Shown: positions 51,162 through 59,817 of the stretch, in pieces
Layout of the letters: each line of letters opens with the position of its first letter
Position numbering within the stretch: position 1 is the stretch's first letter
Source of the DNA: Roseiarcus sp036513315
GTDB lineage: Bacteria; Pseudomonadota; Alphaproteobacteria; Rhizobiales; Beijerinckiaceae
Assembly (NCBI GenBank): GCA_036513315.1
Contig: DATBZF010000059.1
Location: 10,652 to 74,651 of the forward strand
DNA: 64,000 nucleotides
Direction: 5' to 3'
The notes under the pieces: generated by a model
The model's input: the letters and a program-made list of their open reading frames with translations, nothing else
Told to the model about the DNA's origin: nothing
The model's database searches: none
Program-made: the position numbers and the translations under genes

Positions 51162-52289
51162 TCAATTCTCCGGCACGGTGAAGACGGCGCAGGGCGCGGC
51201 GATGCCGCGCAGGGCGTGCGATCCCAGAGGGATCAGCGTCATCCGGGTCTCGGCGGCGAAGGCGCCCGAGACAAGGACTGTCTTGTCCAGCGGCCGGCAC
51301 AGGCTCTCCAATCGGCTGACCAGATTGACGGCGGGGCCGATCGCGGTGAAATCCAACCTGTCGGCCGCGCCAATATTGCCCCATAATATTTCGCCCAGAT
51401 GCAGCGCCGCGCCGAACGGCAGGGGCGGCAGGCCCTGCCGCGCGCGCGCCGCATCGAGATAGGCCATGCCGACCCGCGCGGCGGAGACTGCGCGCAGCGC
51501 CGAATCGCAGGCGCCGCGCGGCGCGCCGCCGACCACCGGAAAAATCGCCAGCACGCCGTCGCCGATGAATTTCAGCACTTCGCCGCCAAAGGCGTGGACG
51601 GCGCCGGCGATGCGGTCGAACCAGGCGTCCAGCGCCGCAATCACCGTCGACGGCGGATTGCTGTCGGACAGAGCGGTGAAGCCACGCAGGTCCGCATAGA
51701 GCAGCGCTGCCTGGATCGTCTCGCCGAGATCGCGCCGCAGCGGGCTCGCCATCACCCGCGCCGCGCTGCGCCGGCCGAGATAGGCCTCCAGCGTCGCCTT
51801 CAATGTCGCGCGCGCCGTGAGGGCGGCGAGCGGCGCCGCGGCGAAGCGCGCGGCCTCGCGCAGCCGGCCTCCCTCCCCACGCGTGAAGGGACGCGACCCG
51901 ATCCAGGCGAGCGAAGGGCCGTCCGGCGCCGGCCCGATGGAATCCTCATGCGCGGGGCCGGCGGCGAGGCCAGCGAGCCAGCGCCGGCCGGCGTCGCCTG
52001 GCGCGCTCGCCGCTCCCGCAATCGGCAGCCCTCCCGCGAATCCCAAAGCCTCAATCACTTCACCGCTCGCGGCCCGCCACAACCAGGTGCGCCGGGCGAT
52101 CAGCGGATGCGGCGCGGCGAGCGAAAGGGCGCCGCCGGCGAGCGCAACGCCGTCGCCGATCAGAAGCGCGCCGAGTTCGGCCAGAAAAACATCAGCGCCC
52201 GGCGTTTCACCCGCGGCGTCGACGAGCCATGAGAGCGTCTTTGAGAGCTGCATAGAGGCATCATGGGGTTGACGCGGCGCCCTTGTCAT
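51162..52289 (-). CDS. Class III adenylate/guanylate cyclase
   Basis: 375 residues (numbering from 52289; an ATG at 52253 would remove 12). Residues 195-375 form a class III cyclase domain. Metal ligands are Asp200 (LYADLRGFTAL) and Asp244 (FIGDGVLAIF). Lys240 and Asp313 are placed for adenine recognition, and Asn322 and Arg326 (VNLVSRLE) for transition-state stabilisation, so it should be an active adenylate cyclase. The N-terminal 190 residues form an unrecognised, Ala/Gly-rich, possibly sensory domain without transmembrane helices. Output is cAMP. Confidence 0.88.
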   Translation of the reverse strand: MTRAPRQPHDASMQLSKTLSWLVDAAGETPGADVFLAELGALLIGDGVALAGGALSLAAPHPLIARRTWLWRAASGEVIEALGFAGGLPIAGAASAPGDAGRRWLAGLAAGPAHEDSIGPAPDGPSLAWIGSRPFTRGEGGRLREAARFAAAPLAALTARATLKATLEAYLGRRSAARVMASPLRRDLGETIQAALLYADLRGFTALSDSNPPSTVIAALDAWFDRIAGAVHAFGGEVLKFIGDGVLAIFPVVGGAPRGACDSALRAVSAARVGMAYLDAARARQGLPPLPFGAALHLGEILWGNIGAADRLDFTAIGPAVNLVSRLESLCRPLDKTVLVSGAFAAETRMTLIPLGSHALRGIAAPCAVFTVPEN

Positions 52290-52349
52290 CCGCCAATTTC
52301 TTGGTTGAGCCGCCCATCAAGAGGAGCCGCGCGCGTCGCGGGGCGTCGC

Positions 52350-53528
52350 TCAAGGCCCGCTGCGCAACGCGGCGAGCGTTGTGGCGAACTGCGCCCATCG
52401 CTCGAACGCAGGGATCGCCGCAGCGACTTTTCTCGCTCGCGTCTCGGCGGCGGTGAGGCTGACGGAGAGATCGCAATGTGCGGTGAGAAGATGCTGGATG
52501 TTCGGCAATTGCTTTTCGAGCTGCTCGCCGATTGTCCATTCCATCGGTTCATCGCTCGTCGCGACATGGTTCAGCGCGCGATCGTAGGCCGCGCACAGCG
52601 GCGGCGTCGCAGCGAGGTCGAATCGCCATAGCTCCGAGAGCCGTTGAATTTGCCCCGCGTCCAAGAGCGCGATGGCGTCGGCCTGGCGGCCCCTGGTCTT
52701 TCGCGCGCCATCGACGGCCTGCTCGTGCAGGTCGTCGTTGTCGGGGGAGCCGTTGACATATTCGAGCCAGGCCGAGAGCGGCGAATCGGGGCCGAGCTTG
52801 GCGATATCCTGTTCCCATTGGCGCGCGACAGCCCCTGACGCCGCGTTTCGCCTGGAAAATTCGGCGTCCGAGCGCCGCCGCTCCTCGACGAGGCGGGCGG
52901 GATAATTGAGGGGGTCAATAAGGGCGAACGGAAGCGCTAATAGAGCGACCAACGCCGCCAGGCCGAGCGCAACTACGGGAACGAAGCGCGCCCGGCCGGC
53001 GACAAGTTTCGGCGAGACCGCCAAGAGCCCATAAAGTGCGAGTAGCGGCGCCAGCAGCGCCGGCACGAAAATCGACCAGCCGCCGGGCCATGTTATAAGC
53101 GTCCCTGCGGCGAACAACGTCGCAGCCGCCGCGAGCGCGTAGACGATCGCAGAGGCGAGCGCTTGGGGCCGCGACCCGCGCCCTTTGCGCCAGGCGAGCC
53201 AGACAAGCGCTCCCAAGGCGAGCCAAAGCGGGATGCCGAAGGCGAAGGCGAGCAATTCCGCCCAGCTTTGGCTGAAGCGGGCTTCGCCGCTCGAACTGCC
53301 GGGCTCGTCCCAGGACGGCGCAGCCACGAGCGCTGTCATCCACGGAATGTAAAGCAGGGTCGCCGCGGCCAGCAGCAGATAGGCGCCAACCGGGGCAGAT
53401 TGCGGGCGCTGCGGCTCTGACGGCAAAGCCTGGACCTTTCCGATATGGGCGGGCGACAATTCCACGACCGTATGGCGCCGGCGGTTACGCATCGGCCATT
53501 TGCGGCGGGCGAATCCGGCTTGGCCCAA
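52350..53528 (-). CDS. Hypothetical membrane protein with large C-terminal domain
   Basis: 392 residues from a TTG at 53528, or 380 from an ATG at 53492; neither has a strong SD. A basic N-terminus is followed by about five or six hydrophobic helices between residues 48 and 215, and then a helical soluble domain of about 175 residues (RLVEERRRSDAEFSRRNAAS onward). I do not recognise the family. It lies 60 bp upstream of the adenylate cyclase on the same strand, so the two may be co-expressed. Confidence 0.65.
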   Translation of the reverse strand: MGQAGFARRKWPMRNRRRHTVVELSPAHIGKVQALPSEPQRPQSAPVGAYLLLAAATLLYIPWMTALVAAPSWDEPGSSSGEARFSQSWAELLAFAFGIPLWLALGALVWLAWRKGRGSRPQALASAIVYALAAAATLFAAGTLITWPGGWSIFVPALLAPLLALYGLLAVSPKLVAGRARFVPVVALGLAALVALLALPFALIDPLNYPARLVEERRRSDAEFSRRNAASGAVARQWEQDIAKLGPDSPLSAWLEYVNGSPDNDDLHEQAVDGARKTRGRQADAIALLDAGQIQRLSELWRFDLAATPPLCAAYDRALNHVATSDEPMEWTIGEQLEKQLPNIQHLLTAHCDLSVSLTAAETRARKVAAAIPAFERWAQFATTLAALRSGP

Positions 53529-53619
53529 ACGTTAGCGATTGTCCGCCGCCTGCAAAAGTATCAATGATCGCCATGCCCGGCAGCGGCGTTCATGATGCAG
53601 TCCGTCAGGAGCAATAGCG

Positions 53620-54630
53620 ATGATCGAACATCCCACAATGCAGGCGGCGCTTCTGGAGGCGCACGGCGGTCCCTTCCGTCTCGCCAAAATCGCGCGCCCG
53701 GTTCCGGGCGACGGCGAGGTTCTGGTTCGCATCGCTGCGAGCGGCGTCAATCCGCTCGATACGAAAATCCATGCCGGGGCGGCGGAGCACGCGAAACAGA
53801 AGCTACCGGCGATTCTCGGCATCGACCTTGCCGGCACGATTGACCGCGTCGGGCCCGGCGTCACGCGCTTTCGTCCAGGCGATGAGGTATTTGGCATGAC
53901 CGGCGGCGTTGGCGGCCATCAAGGATCGCTGGCCCAATATGCCGCTGTCGATTCCGACTTGCTGGCGTTGAAGCCGGCCAATTTCACCATGCGCGAGGCC
54001 AGCGTGACGCCGCTGGTGTTCATCACCGCCTGGGAAGGCCTCGTCGATCGCGTGGGCGTGCGCGCCGGTTTGTCATTATTGGTTTTGGGAGGCGCCGGCG
54101 GCGTCGGCCAGATGGCGATCCAGATCGGACGGGCCCGCGGCGCCACTGTGTTCGCAACGGGATCGCTGGGGAGCCAAGCGACGATCGAGCGTCTTGGCGC
54201 CCAGTTCATCGATCGTTCTGAACCGGTGGCGGCGTTTGTCGCGCGGCTGACCGGCGGCCGTGGCTTCGACACCGTCTACGATACGGTCGGCGGCCGCGTG
54301 CTGGATGACGCCTTTGTCGCCGTCGGGCGGTTCGGCCATGTCGTCAGCGCGCTGGGATGGGGCGCGCATGCTTTGGCGCCGCTGTCGTTCCGCGCCGCGA
54401 CTTATTCCGGCGTTTTCACCCTGCTGCCGCTGCTGACCGGTGAGGGCCGCGCGCATCACGGCGAAATCCTGTCAGAAGCGACGCGTCTTGCCGAAGCAGG
54501 GCGCCTCTCGCCCTCCCTGGACGCGCGCCGGTTCACGCTGAACAATGTCGCGGAGGCGTACAGCGCGATCACGAGCGGCGGCAGTCGGGGCAAGCTGGCG
54601 ATCGACATCGAGGAAGACAGCGCCGCATGA
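53620..54630 (+). CDS. Zinc-independent NADPH:quinone oxidoreductase-like MDR enzyme
   Basis: 336-residue medium-chain dehydrogenase/reductase. The N-terminal GroES-like domain (AASGVNPLDTKIHAG) has no structural or catalytic zinc cysteines, as in quinone oxidoreductase/zeta-crystallin. The nucleotide-binding motif is LVLGGAGGVGQMAIQIGRA. A caggag SD precedes the ATG. It reduces quinones, enones or related electrophiles with NADPH. It is not clearly part of an operon. Confidence 0.87.
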   Translation: MIEHPTMQAALLEAHGGPFRLAKIARPVPGDGEVLVRIAASGVNPLDTKIHAGAAEHAKQKLPAILGIDLAGTIDRVGPGVTRFRPGDEVFGMTGGVGGHQGSLAQYAAVDSDLLALKPANFTMREASVTPLVFITAWEGLVDRVGVRAGLSLLVLGGAGGVGQMAIQIGRARGATVFATGSLGSQATIERLGAQFIDRSEPVAAFVARLTGGRGFDTVYDTVGGRVLDDAFVAVGRFGHVVSALGWGAHALAPLSFRAATYSGVFTLLPLLTGEGRAHHGEILSEATRLAEAGRLSPSLDARRFTLNNVAEAYSAITSGGSRGKLAIDIEEDSAA

Positions 54631-54747
54631 GCGCCGGCCCCAGGCGCAGCGTTCCGTGCGGGGATGACGACTGGCGGGACGATCGACCGGACGCGGCCTT
54701 CGCTACGCAGCGCGCTGCGAAGGCCGTGCAAGTCGGATGAACGGCGC

Positions 54748-55572
54748 CTAACTCTTGATGAAGGCCAAAAGGTCGCCGTTGATCGTCTCGGCCTCCGTGG
54801 TCGGCATGCCGTGCGGAAATCCCTTGTAGGTCTTCAGCGTCCCATTCTTCAGCAGCTTTGCCGACAATGGCCCGGAATCGGGATAGGGCACGATCTGGTC
54901 GTCGTCGCCGTGCATCACGAAGACCGGCACGGTAATCTTCTTCAGGTCGTCGGTGAAATCGGTCTGCGAAAACGCGACGATGCCGTCGTAGTGGGCTTTC
55001 GCGCCACCCATCATGCCCTGGCGCCACCAGTTCCAGATCACGCCTTGCGAGGGCTTCGCGCCGGGTCGATTATAGCCATAGAACGGCCCCGCCGGCAGGT
55101 CGTAGTAGAACTGCGCACGGTTGGCGGCGAGTTGCGCCTGGAGTCCGTCGAACACTGCTTTTGGCAGGCCGCCGGGATTAGCCTCCGTCTTCACCATGAG
55201 CGGCGGCACCGCGCTGATGATCGCGGCCTTCGATACGCGACTCTCGCCGTGGCGCGCGATGTAATGCACGACTTCGCCGCCGCCTGTGGAATGGCCGACG
55301 TGGATGGCGTTTTGCAAATCGAGATGCGCGGTCAAAGTCGCCAGGTCATCCGCATAATGGTCCATGTCGTGGCCCTCGCCTGGCTGGGAGGACCGCCCAT
55401 GGCCGCGCCGATCATGGGCGATGACGCGATAGCCGCGACTGAGGAAGAACATCATTTGCGTGTCCCAGTCGTCTCCTGAGAGCGGCCAGCCATGGCTGAA
55501 CACGATGGGCTGCCCTTTGCCCCAGTCCTTGTAGAAAATTTCTATGCCGTCCTTGGTCTTGATGAAACTCAT
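54748..55572 (-). CDS. Chloroperoxidase/arylesterase-like alpha/beta hydrolase
   Basis: 274 residues from the ATG at 55572. The serine-hydrolase triad is complete: Ser95 in VGHSTGG, Asp225 in HGDDDQIVPY and His254 in GFPHGM. HGWPLSGDDW and AHDRRGHGRSS are signatures of the cofactor-free haloperoxidase/arylesterase group, which perform ester hydrolysis and perhydrolysis in vivo. It is divergent from a GlxA-type regulator (122-bp gap), which is its probable regulator. Confidence 0.9.
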   Translation of the reverse strand: MSFIKTKDGIEIFYKDWGKGQPIVFSHGWPLSGDDWDTQMMFFLSRGYRVIAHDRRGHGRSSQPGEGHDMDHYADDLATLTAHLDLQNAIHVGHSTGGGEVVHYIARHGESRVSKAAIISAVPPLMVKTEANPGGLPKAVFDGLQAQLAANRAQFYYDLPAGPFYGYNRPGAKPSQGVIWNWWRQGMMGGAKAHYDGIVAFSQTDFTDDLKKITVPVFVMHGDDDQIVPYPDSGPLSAKLLKNGTLKTYKGFPHGMPTTEAETINGDLLAFIKS

Positions 55573-55693
55573 GGGGGGTAGCTCCCGAGTTGATGCGATC
55601 CGCGGCGCGCGCCGCGCAAGCAATAGGAAAGTCTATTTCGCTTTTGCCAATAATGGTATCGTTGGGACCGACATTGTCCGGGCCAAAAACGAC

Positions 55694-56695
55694 ATGGGCG
55701 CGATCGGCAGGCCGGTCGAGATCGGTATCCTCGTCTATCCCCAGGCTCAGCTCGCGGCCGTGCATGGGTTGACGGATATTTTCCTGGTGGCCAATCGCTT
55801 CGCGGCAGTGCGGAGGGTTCCGGCAGAGCCGGCTCTTCGTATCAGCCATTGGCGGCAGATCGCCAGCGGAAAAGCGGTCGAATGCGTCTTCGACACCAGC
55901 CCCGGACCCGATAATCGTCCCGCCGTCCTCATCGCGCCGCCCAGTCTCAGCAATCCGATATCTCACGAGCTGGCGGCCCCTTTCGCGGCTTGGCTTGCCG
56001 AGCGGCACGACGACGGCTCGGTGCTTTGCTCGGTTTGCGCCGGCGCCTTCGTCCTGGCCGAAACAGGCCTACTCGCGGGCCGTTCGGCGACCACGCATTG
56101 GAGTCACGTTGACGAACTGACGCAGCGATTTCCCGATATCCGCGTCGATGGCGACAAACTCATCATTGAAGATGGAGACATGATTACTGCCGGGGGCGTG
56201 ATGGCCTGGACAGATCTGGGCATGAAGTTGGTCGACCGATTGCTCGGGTCGACCATCATGTTGGAAACAGCGCGTTTTCTTCTCATTGACCCGCCAGGTC
56301 GTGAACAACGCTATTATAGTAGTTTCTCTCCCAACTTTCATCACGGCGACCGACCCATCCTGAACGTGCAACATTGGCTTCAGTCAAACGGCGCCAAAGA
56401 CACGAGCCTTCGCGATATGGCCGCGCGGGCTGGGCTGGAAGAGCGCACATTTTTGCAGCGCTTTCAAAAAGCAACGGGATTAAGACCCACTGAATATTGC
56501 CAGCAATTACGCATAGGCAGGGCTCGAGAGATGCTGGAATATACAAACCACGCCATCGATCAGATCGCCTTTAACATCGGCTATAAGGATTCTGGTGCGT
56601 TCCGCGGGGTCTTTCACAAGATCATGGGAATTTCTCCCAGCGCTTACCGCAAACGATTCGGTTTGCCGGCGGCGCGAGTTCCCGGAATGTCATGA
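55694..56695 (+). CDS. GlxA-family transcriptional regulator (DJ-1/PfpI-like + AraC HTH)
   Basis: 333 residues. Residues 5-190 form a class I glutamine-amidotransferase-like (DJ-1/PfpI) domain with the nucleophile-elbow Cys115 in CSVCAGAFVLAETG. Residues 235-330 hold two AraC helix-turn-helix motifs (LRDMAARAGLEERTFLQRF and IDQIAFNIGYKDSGAFRGVF). There is no clear SD at 55694 and the frame stays open upstream, so the start is tentative. The subfamily includes CdhR, ArgR and FtrA-type regulators of amine, amino acid or stress genes. The divergent haloperoxidase-like gene is a likely target. Confidence 0.87.
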   Translation: MGAIGRPVEIGILVYPQAQLAAVHGLTDIFLVANRFAAVRRVPAEPALRISHWRQIASGKAVECVFDTSPGPDNRPAVLIAPPSLSNPISHELAAPFAAWLAERHDDGSVLCSVCAGAFVLAETGLLAGRSATTHWSHVDELTQRFPDIRVDGDKLIIEDGDMITAGGVMAWTDLGMKLVDRLLGSTIMLETARFLLIDPPGREQRYYSSFSPNFHHGDRPILNVQHWLQSNGAKDTSLRDMAARAGLEERTFLQRFQKATGLRPTEYCQQLRIGRAREMLEYTNHAIDQIAFNIGYKDSGAFRGVFHKIMGISPSAYRKRFGLPAARVPGMS

Positions 56696-56758
56696 ACGTG
56701 AAGCCGGCTCTGGGACGATTCCGATCTTTCGGGAGGGCGTGCGCGCCGCGCCGCGGGG

Positions 56759-56799
56759 CAAAAGGCGGAGCGCCGCGGCCGAATTCTGTTCGCCCGACA
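56759..56799 (+). repeat. Dispersed 41-bp intergenic repeat, copy 2
   Basis: Matches 6441-6481 at 35 of 41 positions in the same orientation, with the gccgaattctgttcgcc core. It lies between the GlxA-type gene and the end of the convergent PPK2 gene. Confidence 0.6.
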
Positions 56800-56839
56800 G
56801 CCGCGCGGCGCCAACGCCGCGGCGCTCGCCTCTCTCGCC

Positions 56840-57757
56840 TCAATAGCGCTGAGGCACGTAAAGTTCCGCCGGCAGCGTGCGGCGCTCGTAGTTCGGGTCG
56901 GACACCCGCTCCGGCAGCTTGATCTCCTCGTGCGGCACGTCTTCGTAAGGGAGCACGGAAAGCAGATGTGCGATGCAGTTGAGGCGCGCCCGCTTCTTGT
57001 CGTTGCCTTCCAGGATGTGCCAGGGCGCCTCGGGAATGCTGGTGCGCTCGAACATCGCCTCCTTGGCCTTGGTGTATTGCTCCCAGCGCACGCGCGACTG
57101 CAGATCCATCGGTGAGAGCTTCCACTGCTTGATGGGATCGTGGATGCGCATGAGGAAGCGCAATTGCTGCTCCTCGTCGGTGATGGAGAACCAGTATTTC
57201 ACGAGGATGATGCCGGAGCGCACCAGCATGCGCTCGAACTCCGGCACGTCGCGGAAGAAATCCTCGACCTGGGCTTCGCTGGCGAAGCCCATCACACGCT
57301 CAACGCCGGCGCGATTATACCAGGAGCGGTCGAACAGCACGATCTCGCCAGCGGCCGGCAGGTGCGGCACGTAGCGCTGGAAATACCACTGGGTCTTCTC
57401 GCGGTCGGACGGGGCGGGTAGCGCCACCGCCCGGCAGGTGCGCGGGTTGACGCGCTGAATGATGCGCTTGATGGCGCCGCCTTTGCCGGCGCTGTCGCGG
57501 CCCTCGAACAGGATCACCATCTTGAGACCCTTGTGATGCACCCAGTCCTGCAGCTTCACGAGCTCGCTCTGAAGGCGCAGCAACTCGTTGAAGTAGGTGT
57601 GACGGTCGAGGGTGCTCTTTTTGTGCTGCTCGAGCAGGCCGCGCAGTTCGGGCGGGATGCGGGCGTCGTCGACCGCCTGCTCGATCTCCTCATCCATGTC
57701 GTCCTCAAGCTCGATCTCCAGCCAGTTGCGGGTCTCAGTGTCTTTCAGCTCAGTCAT
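56840..57757 (-). CDS. ppk2: Polyphosphate kinase 2 (PPK2)
   Basis: 305-residue PPK2-family kinase transferring phosphate between polyphosphate and nucleoside diphosphates. Walker A is GRDSAGKGG (86-94), Walker B LFDRSWYNRAG (141-151, Asp143), and the lid follows in GVERVMGF. The N-terminal acidic extension of about 50 residues and one-domain size fit class I (ADP/GDP-phosphorylating) enzymes. The start has a textbook aggagg SD. It stands alone, with no ppk1 or ppx nearby. Confidence 0.93.
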   Translation of the reverse strand: MTELKDTETRNWLEIELEDDMDEEIEQAVDDARIPPELRGLLEQHKKSTLDRHTYFNELLRLQSELVKLQDWVHHKGLKMVILFEGRDSAGKGGAIKRIIQRVNPRTCRAVALPAPSDREKTQWYFQRYVPHLPAAGEIVLFDRSWYNRAGVERVMGFASEAQVEDFFRDVPEFERMLVRSGIILVKYWFSITDEEQQLRFLMRIHDPIKQWKLSPMDLQSRVRWEQYTKAKEAMFERTSIPEAPWHILEGNDKKRARLNCIAHLLSVLPYEDVPHEEIKLPERVSDPNYERRTLPAELYVPQRY

Positions 57758-57917
57758 GCGCCAACCTCCTGATCCACAAAAGATACTCGGGAGTTTTTGC
57801 GGTTTGGTGACAGCGGTCGGGGGCGGGCGGCCGCAGGCGAACGGGACGAGGACTGTTCGTCATTCATTTGCGTGGTAGACTTGGCTTACGGCCCGGCGAT
57901 CGGGAAGTGGGGTTCAT

Positions 57918-58976
57918 ATGCTTCTGCCACGCGAAACATTCACCCGTTCCGGCATTGCGTCGCTGGCGCTGATCGCCATTGTCGTCGCCGCCTCCGCGGC
58001 CGCCTTCGGCTACACGGCGGGGTGGTTCTCGCCTCACCGTCTCACACCGGACAAGATTGTGGACGCGCTGACGCCTCCCAACGTCAAGCCGTTCGGTCAC
58101 CGCCGGAACCATGCCAAGGGCATCTGTTTCACCGGCGTTTTCGAGGCGAATGGAGCCGGTTCGGCGCTTTCGACCGCGCAGGTTTTCGCCAAGGGTCAGT
58201 ATCCGGCCGTCGGTCGCTTCAACCTCGCTACGCCAGATCCGAACGCGCAAGACCCGACCGAACGCGTGCGAGGCCTGGGACTGCAAATCTCGACGCCGGA
58301 CGGGCAGCAATGGCGCACCGCCATGATAGACGCCCCCATTTTCCCGGTGTCCACCCCTCAGGCTTTCTATCAGTTGTTGATCGCCTCAGCGAGCAAAGAC
58401 CCGGGCGCGATGGCGACGCTCGTGGGCGCGCATCCTGAGATCGCGGCGTTCGGCGCGTGGGCGAAGAGCGCGCCCTGGACCGGCAGTTACGCGGAGGAGC
58501 GATTCAACGGCCTCAACAGTTTCATCTATATCGACGCCTCCGGCGCGCAGCATGCGGTGCGATGGTCGCTGGTCCCCGCCGCGCAAGCGGTTTCGGTCTC
58601 TCCCGATGATCTGGCGAAGCTTGGTCCCGATTTCCTCGAAAAGGAGATCACCGATCGCGTGCATGGGGGGCCGCAGCATTGGACGCTGGCGGTGACCGTC
58701 GCCAATCCAGGCGATCCCACCGCCGATCCAAGCAAGGCATGGCCGGACGATCGCCGCACCGTCGAGGTCGGCGTCCTCACCGTCCAACAGATTGAAGCCG
58801 AACGGGACGGCCCGTGCCGCGACATCAACTTCGATCCGACCGTCCTGCCGACCGGCATGCGCACATCAGACGACCCATTCCCGGCCGCGCGGTCGTCAGC
58901 CTATGCGAAGTCTTATGACCGTCGCACCGCCGAGGAAGCAGATTATCCCCGAACGACGACAGGGGCCGTGCAATGA
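57918..58976 (+). CDS. Catalase-family peroxidase, membrane-anchored or exported (SrpA-like)
   Basis: 352 residues. An N-terminal hydrophobic segment (14-32) acts as signal or anchor. The distal heme histidine is His65 in RRNHAKGICFTG, the Asn/Phe pocket lies in RFNLATPDPNA, and the proximal Tyr is in SSAYAKSYDRR near the C-terminus. This is the short catalase-related peroxidase group, lacking the C-terminal domains of true catalases. Its stop overlaps the cytochrome b561 ATG by 4 nt; the pair recurs in proteobacteria and suggests periplasmic peroxide reduction using membrane electrons. Confidence 0.87.
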   Translation: MLLPRETFTRSGIASLALIAIVVAASAAAFGYTAGWFSPHRLTPDKIVDALTPPNVKPFGHRRNHAKGICFTGVFEANGAGSALSTAQVFAKGQYPAVGRFNLATPDPNAQDPTERVRGLGLQISTPDGQQWRTAMIDAPIFPVSTPQAFYQLLIASASKDPGAMATLVGAHPEIAAFGAWAKSAPWTGSYAEERFNGLNSFIYIDASGAQHAVRWSLVPAAQAVSVSPDDLAKLGPDFLEKEITDRVHGGPQHWTLAVTVANPGDPTADPSKAWPDDRRTVEVGVLTVQQIEAERDGPCRDINFDPTVLPTGMRTSDDPFPAARSSAYAKSYDRRTAEEADYPRTTTGAVQ

Positions 58977-59536
58977 ACACAATTTCCCGACGCTTCACGG
59001 TCGCGCAGCGGTTGCTGCACTGGCTCATGGCGATCTGCATTCTCGCCATGCTGTTCATCGGCGTCGGCATGGTATCGACGGTCATGCCAAAATATTTGAC
59101 GCTCGTCTCGATCCACAAATCGCTCGGCATCGTCATTCTGGCGCTCGCGCTGGTTCGACTGGCGACCCGCCTGCGGTACGGCGCGCCTTCGCTTCCGGCC
59201 GACCTGCCTGAGCCGATGAAGCTCGCGGCCCACCTCTCGCATTACGCGTTTTACCTATTGATGATAGCGATGCCCCTGATCGGCTGGGGGATGGTGTCCG
59301 CCTCGGCTTATCCGGTCGTGCTGTTCGGGAGCGTGCGCCTTCCAGCGATCCTGCCGCAGAGCGACAGCCTGCATACCCTGCTGTGGAATGCGCATTTTTA
59401 TCTTGCGTTCGCGTTCTTCGCTCTGATCCTGTTGCATGTCGCGGCAGCGCTGTTTCATGCGCTCATACGCCGCGACGGCGTATTCGAGGCGATGGCTTCG
59501 GCGTCGATCGACGACAGGGTCGCGCCGGCGGAGTAA
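58973..59536 (+). CDS. Cytochrome b561 (CybB-like)
   Basis: 187 residues with four transmembrane helices. Heme-ligand histidines are visible in VAQRLLHWLMA (helix 1), SIHKSLGIVIL (helix 2), LSHYAFYLLM (helix 3) and ILLHVAAALFHALIRRDG (helix 4). It transfers electrons from membrane quinol or superoxide to partners; the coupling to the peroxidase gene suggests it supplies reductant. The ATG overlaps the peroxidase stop (ATGA). Confidence 0.9.
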   Translation: MNTISRRFTVAQRLLHWLMAICILAMLFIGVGMVSTVMPKYLTLVSIHKSLGIVILALALVRLATRLRYGAPSLPADLPEPMKLAAHLSHYAFYLLMIAMPLIGWGMVSASAYPVVLFGSVRLPAILPQSDSLHTLLWNAHFYLAFAFFALILLHVAAALFHALIRRDGVFEAMASASIDDRVAPAE

Positions 59537-59586
59537 CAGAGCCGAGCAGCGCCGACGCCTCCGCCGACCGCCAATGCGACAGCCGT

Positions 59587-59607
59587 GGGACAAACCCGGC
59601 CATGACG
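59587..59607 (-). repeat. Partial REP-like repeat copy
   Basis: A 21-bp stretch (gggacaaacccggccatgac plus g) matches the reverse complement of one end of the REP-like unit at 6322-6353 with one mismatch. It lies in the 281-bp gap between cytochrome b561 and the P1-type hydrolase, which holds no gene I can support. Confidence 0.5.
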
Positions 59608-59817
59608 TGGAGGGTGAGACCATGAGGCCGGCGCAGACATGCGGGTAAATTTCGTCACAGCCGCGAGTGAGACAAATCCCCATTTCAAGCCCTTGATATC
59701 GCGCGATCGCTGTTCAAAACGGGCGCCTCCCGAGCAGAGCCTTTCGCCTCAGCGGTTGAACAGGGCGGCCGCAATATGCGACCACGCACGTTCCCGTTTT
59801 CACGCCGAGGCCGCGCC

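Noticed and set aside
50977..51170. Small plus-strand membrane protein after the TetR promoter (EIVGAVAVTLFILLVPALSA)
   Set aside because: The frame is hydrophobic but overlaps the TetR operator at its start and the adenylate cyclase gene in antisense at its end. It has no SD and no recognisable family.
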